6,854 bases of DNA from contig JAGWYI010000232.1 of assembly GCA_018969455.1 (NCBI GenBank), forward strand, positions 1 through 6,854, read 5' to 3'. Shown here in pieces: positions 6,238 to 6,854 of this stretch. This DNA comes from Bacteroidota bacterium (lineage in GTDB: Bacteria > Bacteroidota > Bacteroidia > Chitinophagales > Saprospiraceae). The position numbers and the translations under genes were made by a program. Position 1 is the stretch's first letter. The number at the start of each line of letters is the position of its first letter. Under the pieces are notes generated by a model. It saw only the letters and a list, made by a program, of their open reading frames with translations, had not been told where the DNA came from and did no database searches.

Positions 6238-6783
6238 ATGTTTCATGCCTTTCATGAATTCAAACTGATCGCCTTCCTCTTGCTGGCGGTCCTGTTATTT
6301 ACTACACTCGATTTTTTGTCGCGCAAAGACCTGCGCTACGATGTTCAGACTCCAGCGGCCAAAGGGTATGCGGAGCCAGATACCCCAAGAGCAATTATGC
6401 CACCAACGCCAAGCCAAGCGCCCGTTGTGTACAATCCATTGCTCCAACCAGCTTCGTACAACTTCCATGATGCTGAAAATCAGGAACTTGAAAAGCCGCA
6501 CCGGGAGCCTCCATTTTGGGCAGTGTATCTCAAAGCTTACCCAAGGCTCGAGGAAGCCGAACACCTGCGCAATGCATTCCAACAACGCCCCATCGGCATT
6601 GCGATTCGCCCCGATGGCAGCTTCCTGGCCTACATCCATTTCGATCAATTAGACGATTGCCGCGCCTGCGCACGCGACATCAACCGCCATTTGCTCGATT
6701 TACGGCCATTTGGCATCACAAAGCCTCTGGAAATCGTGGATTTGGCGCCGGTTTCGGAAGCAGATTTACTTTCGGAGAATTGA
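6238..6783 (+). CDS. Membrane-anchored protein with proline-rich linker and SPOR-like C-terminal domain
   Basis: From the ATG at 6238 this gives 181 residues ending at TGA 6781-6783. A TTG at 6217 would add seven residues (MNQVPTP) but nothing favours it, so I prefer the ATG. Residues about 9-27 (KLIAFLLLAVLLFTTLDFL) form one transmembrane segment after a nine-residue N terminus. Residues about 36-90 are rich in Pro and Ala, a flexible linker. Residues about 92-169 alternate strand-helix-strand-strand-helix-strand: FWAVYLKAYPRLEEAEHLRNAF resembles the opening of SPOR domains (hydrophobic strand, then an (E)xAExL helix), followed by an RPDGSFLAYIHF hairpin and a second helix. SPOR domains bind denuded peptidoglycan, often at division sites, so a periplasmic envelope role is plausible. 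The match is weak and could also be another ferredoxin-like domain. Cys142 and Cys144 (in CRAC) lie in the second helix. It is transcribed away from the giant gene. Confidence 0.8.
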   Translation: MFHAFHEFKLIAFLLLAVLLFTTLDFLSRKDLRYDVQTPAAKGYAEPDTPRAIMPPTPSQAPVVYNPLLQPASYNFHDAENQELEKPHREPPFWAVYLKAYPRLEEAEHLRNAFQQRPIGIAIRPDGSFLAYIHFDQLDDCRACARDINRHLLDLRPFGITKPLEIVDLAPVSEADLLSEN

Positions 6784-6854
6784 GCCGGATAAAACATGCC
6801 AGGATTCGCCGGATTTTGTGGATAAATCAGGATGGATTTCGCTGATTTATAATG
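6784..6854. repeat. Short iterated GGAT-type sequence with a 9-bp inverted repeat
   Basis: Directly after the plus-strand stop codon the words CCGGAT, AGGATT, CCGGATTTT, GGATAAATCAGG and GGATTT recur within about 60 bp. ATAAATCAG (6822-6830) and CTGATTTAT (6842-6850) form a perfect 9-bp inverted repeat around an 11-nt loop. The stem is AT-rich and no T-tract is visible before the window ends, so calling it a terminator is not safe. It may be the edge of an intergenic repeat family or the leader of a gene to the right. Confidence 0.45.

Noticed and set aside
6295..6845. Overlapping ORFs in other frames across the plus-strand gene (6295-6648 minus, 6341-6652 plus, 6516-6845 plus)
   Set aside because: The 6238-6783 frame has a sensible transmembrane segment, linker and folded domain. 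The others lack any coherent domain pattern and are shadows of it.

Overview
The window is dominated by one very large open reading frame on the minus strand. It starts at an ATG at 5990-5992 and runs without a stop or frameshift for 1,997 codons to the left edge, where it is cut off. It encodes a secreted, modular, threadlike surface protein of the Bacteroidota type. From N to C terminus it has a signal peptide, a DUF642/choice-of-anchor-like domain, a PKD-like domain, a second beta domain, and fourteen SprB-like repeats set almost exactly 75 residues apart. After the repeats come a cysteine-containing module, four Ig/PKD-like units, one more SprB-like unit, and the start of what looks like the pre-C-terminal domain of gliding/T9SS-type proteins. 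The C-terminal sorting domain expected for such a protein would lie left of the window.

Organism: SprB-type repeats, a Bacteroidota-style -7 box (TATATTTG) upstream of the gene, the absence of a Shine-Dalgarno sequence, and the choice of modules after the repeats all point to Bacteroidota. The module combination is most reminiscent of the Saprospiria (Haliscomenobacter/Lewinella-like). This is recognition by eye, not a database result.

Layout: 1-5992 is the giant gene (minus). 5993-6237 is a divergent intergenic region with a good minus-strand promoter and several AT-rich palindromes. 6238-6783 (plus) encodes a 181-residue membrane-anchored protein with a proline-rich linker and a SPOR-like C-terminal domain. 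6784-6854 is a short tail with iterated GGATTT-like words and a 9-bp inverted repeat. Long plus-strand ORFs between 188 and 5929 are antisense shadows of the repeat gene.

The two genes are divergently transcribed and share the intergenic region, but nothing in the sequence ties their functions together beyond both probably acting in the envelope. I see no mobile element, tRNA, rRNA or CRISPR array. The most interesting signal is the internal architecture of the repeat array: a strict 75-residue lattice with alternating A and B repeat types, so the real unit looks like about 150 residues. Inside it is a four-repeat block with its own sequence signature.
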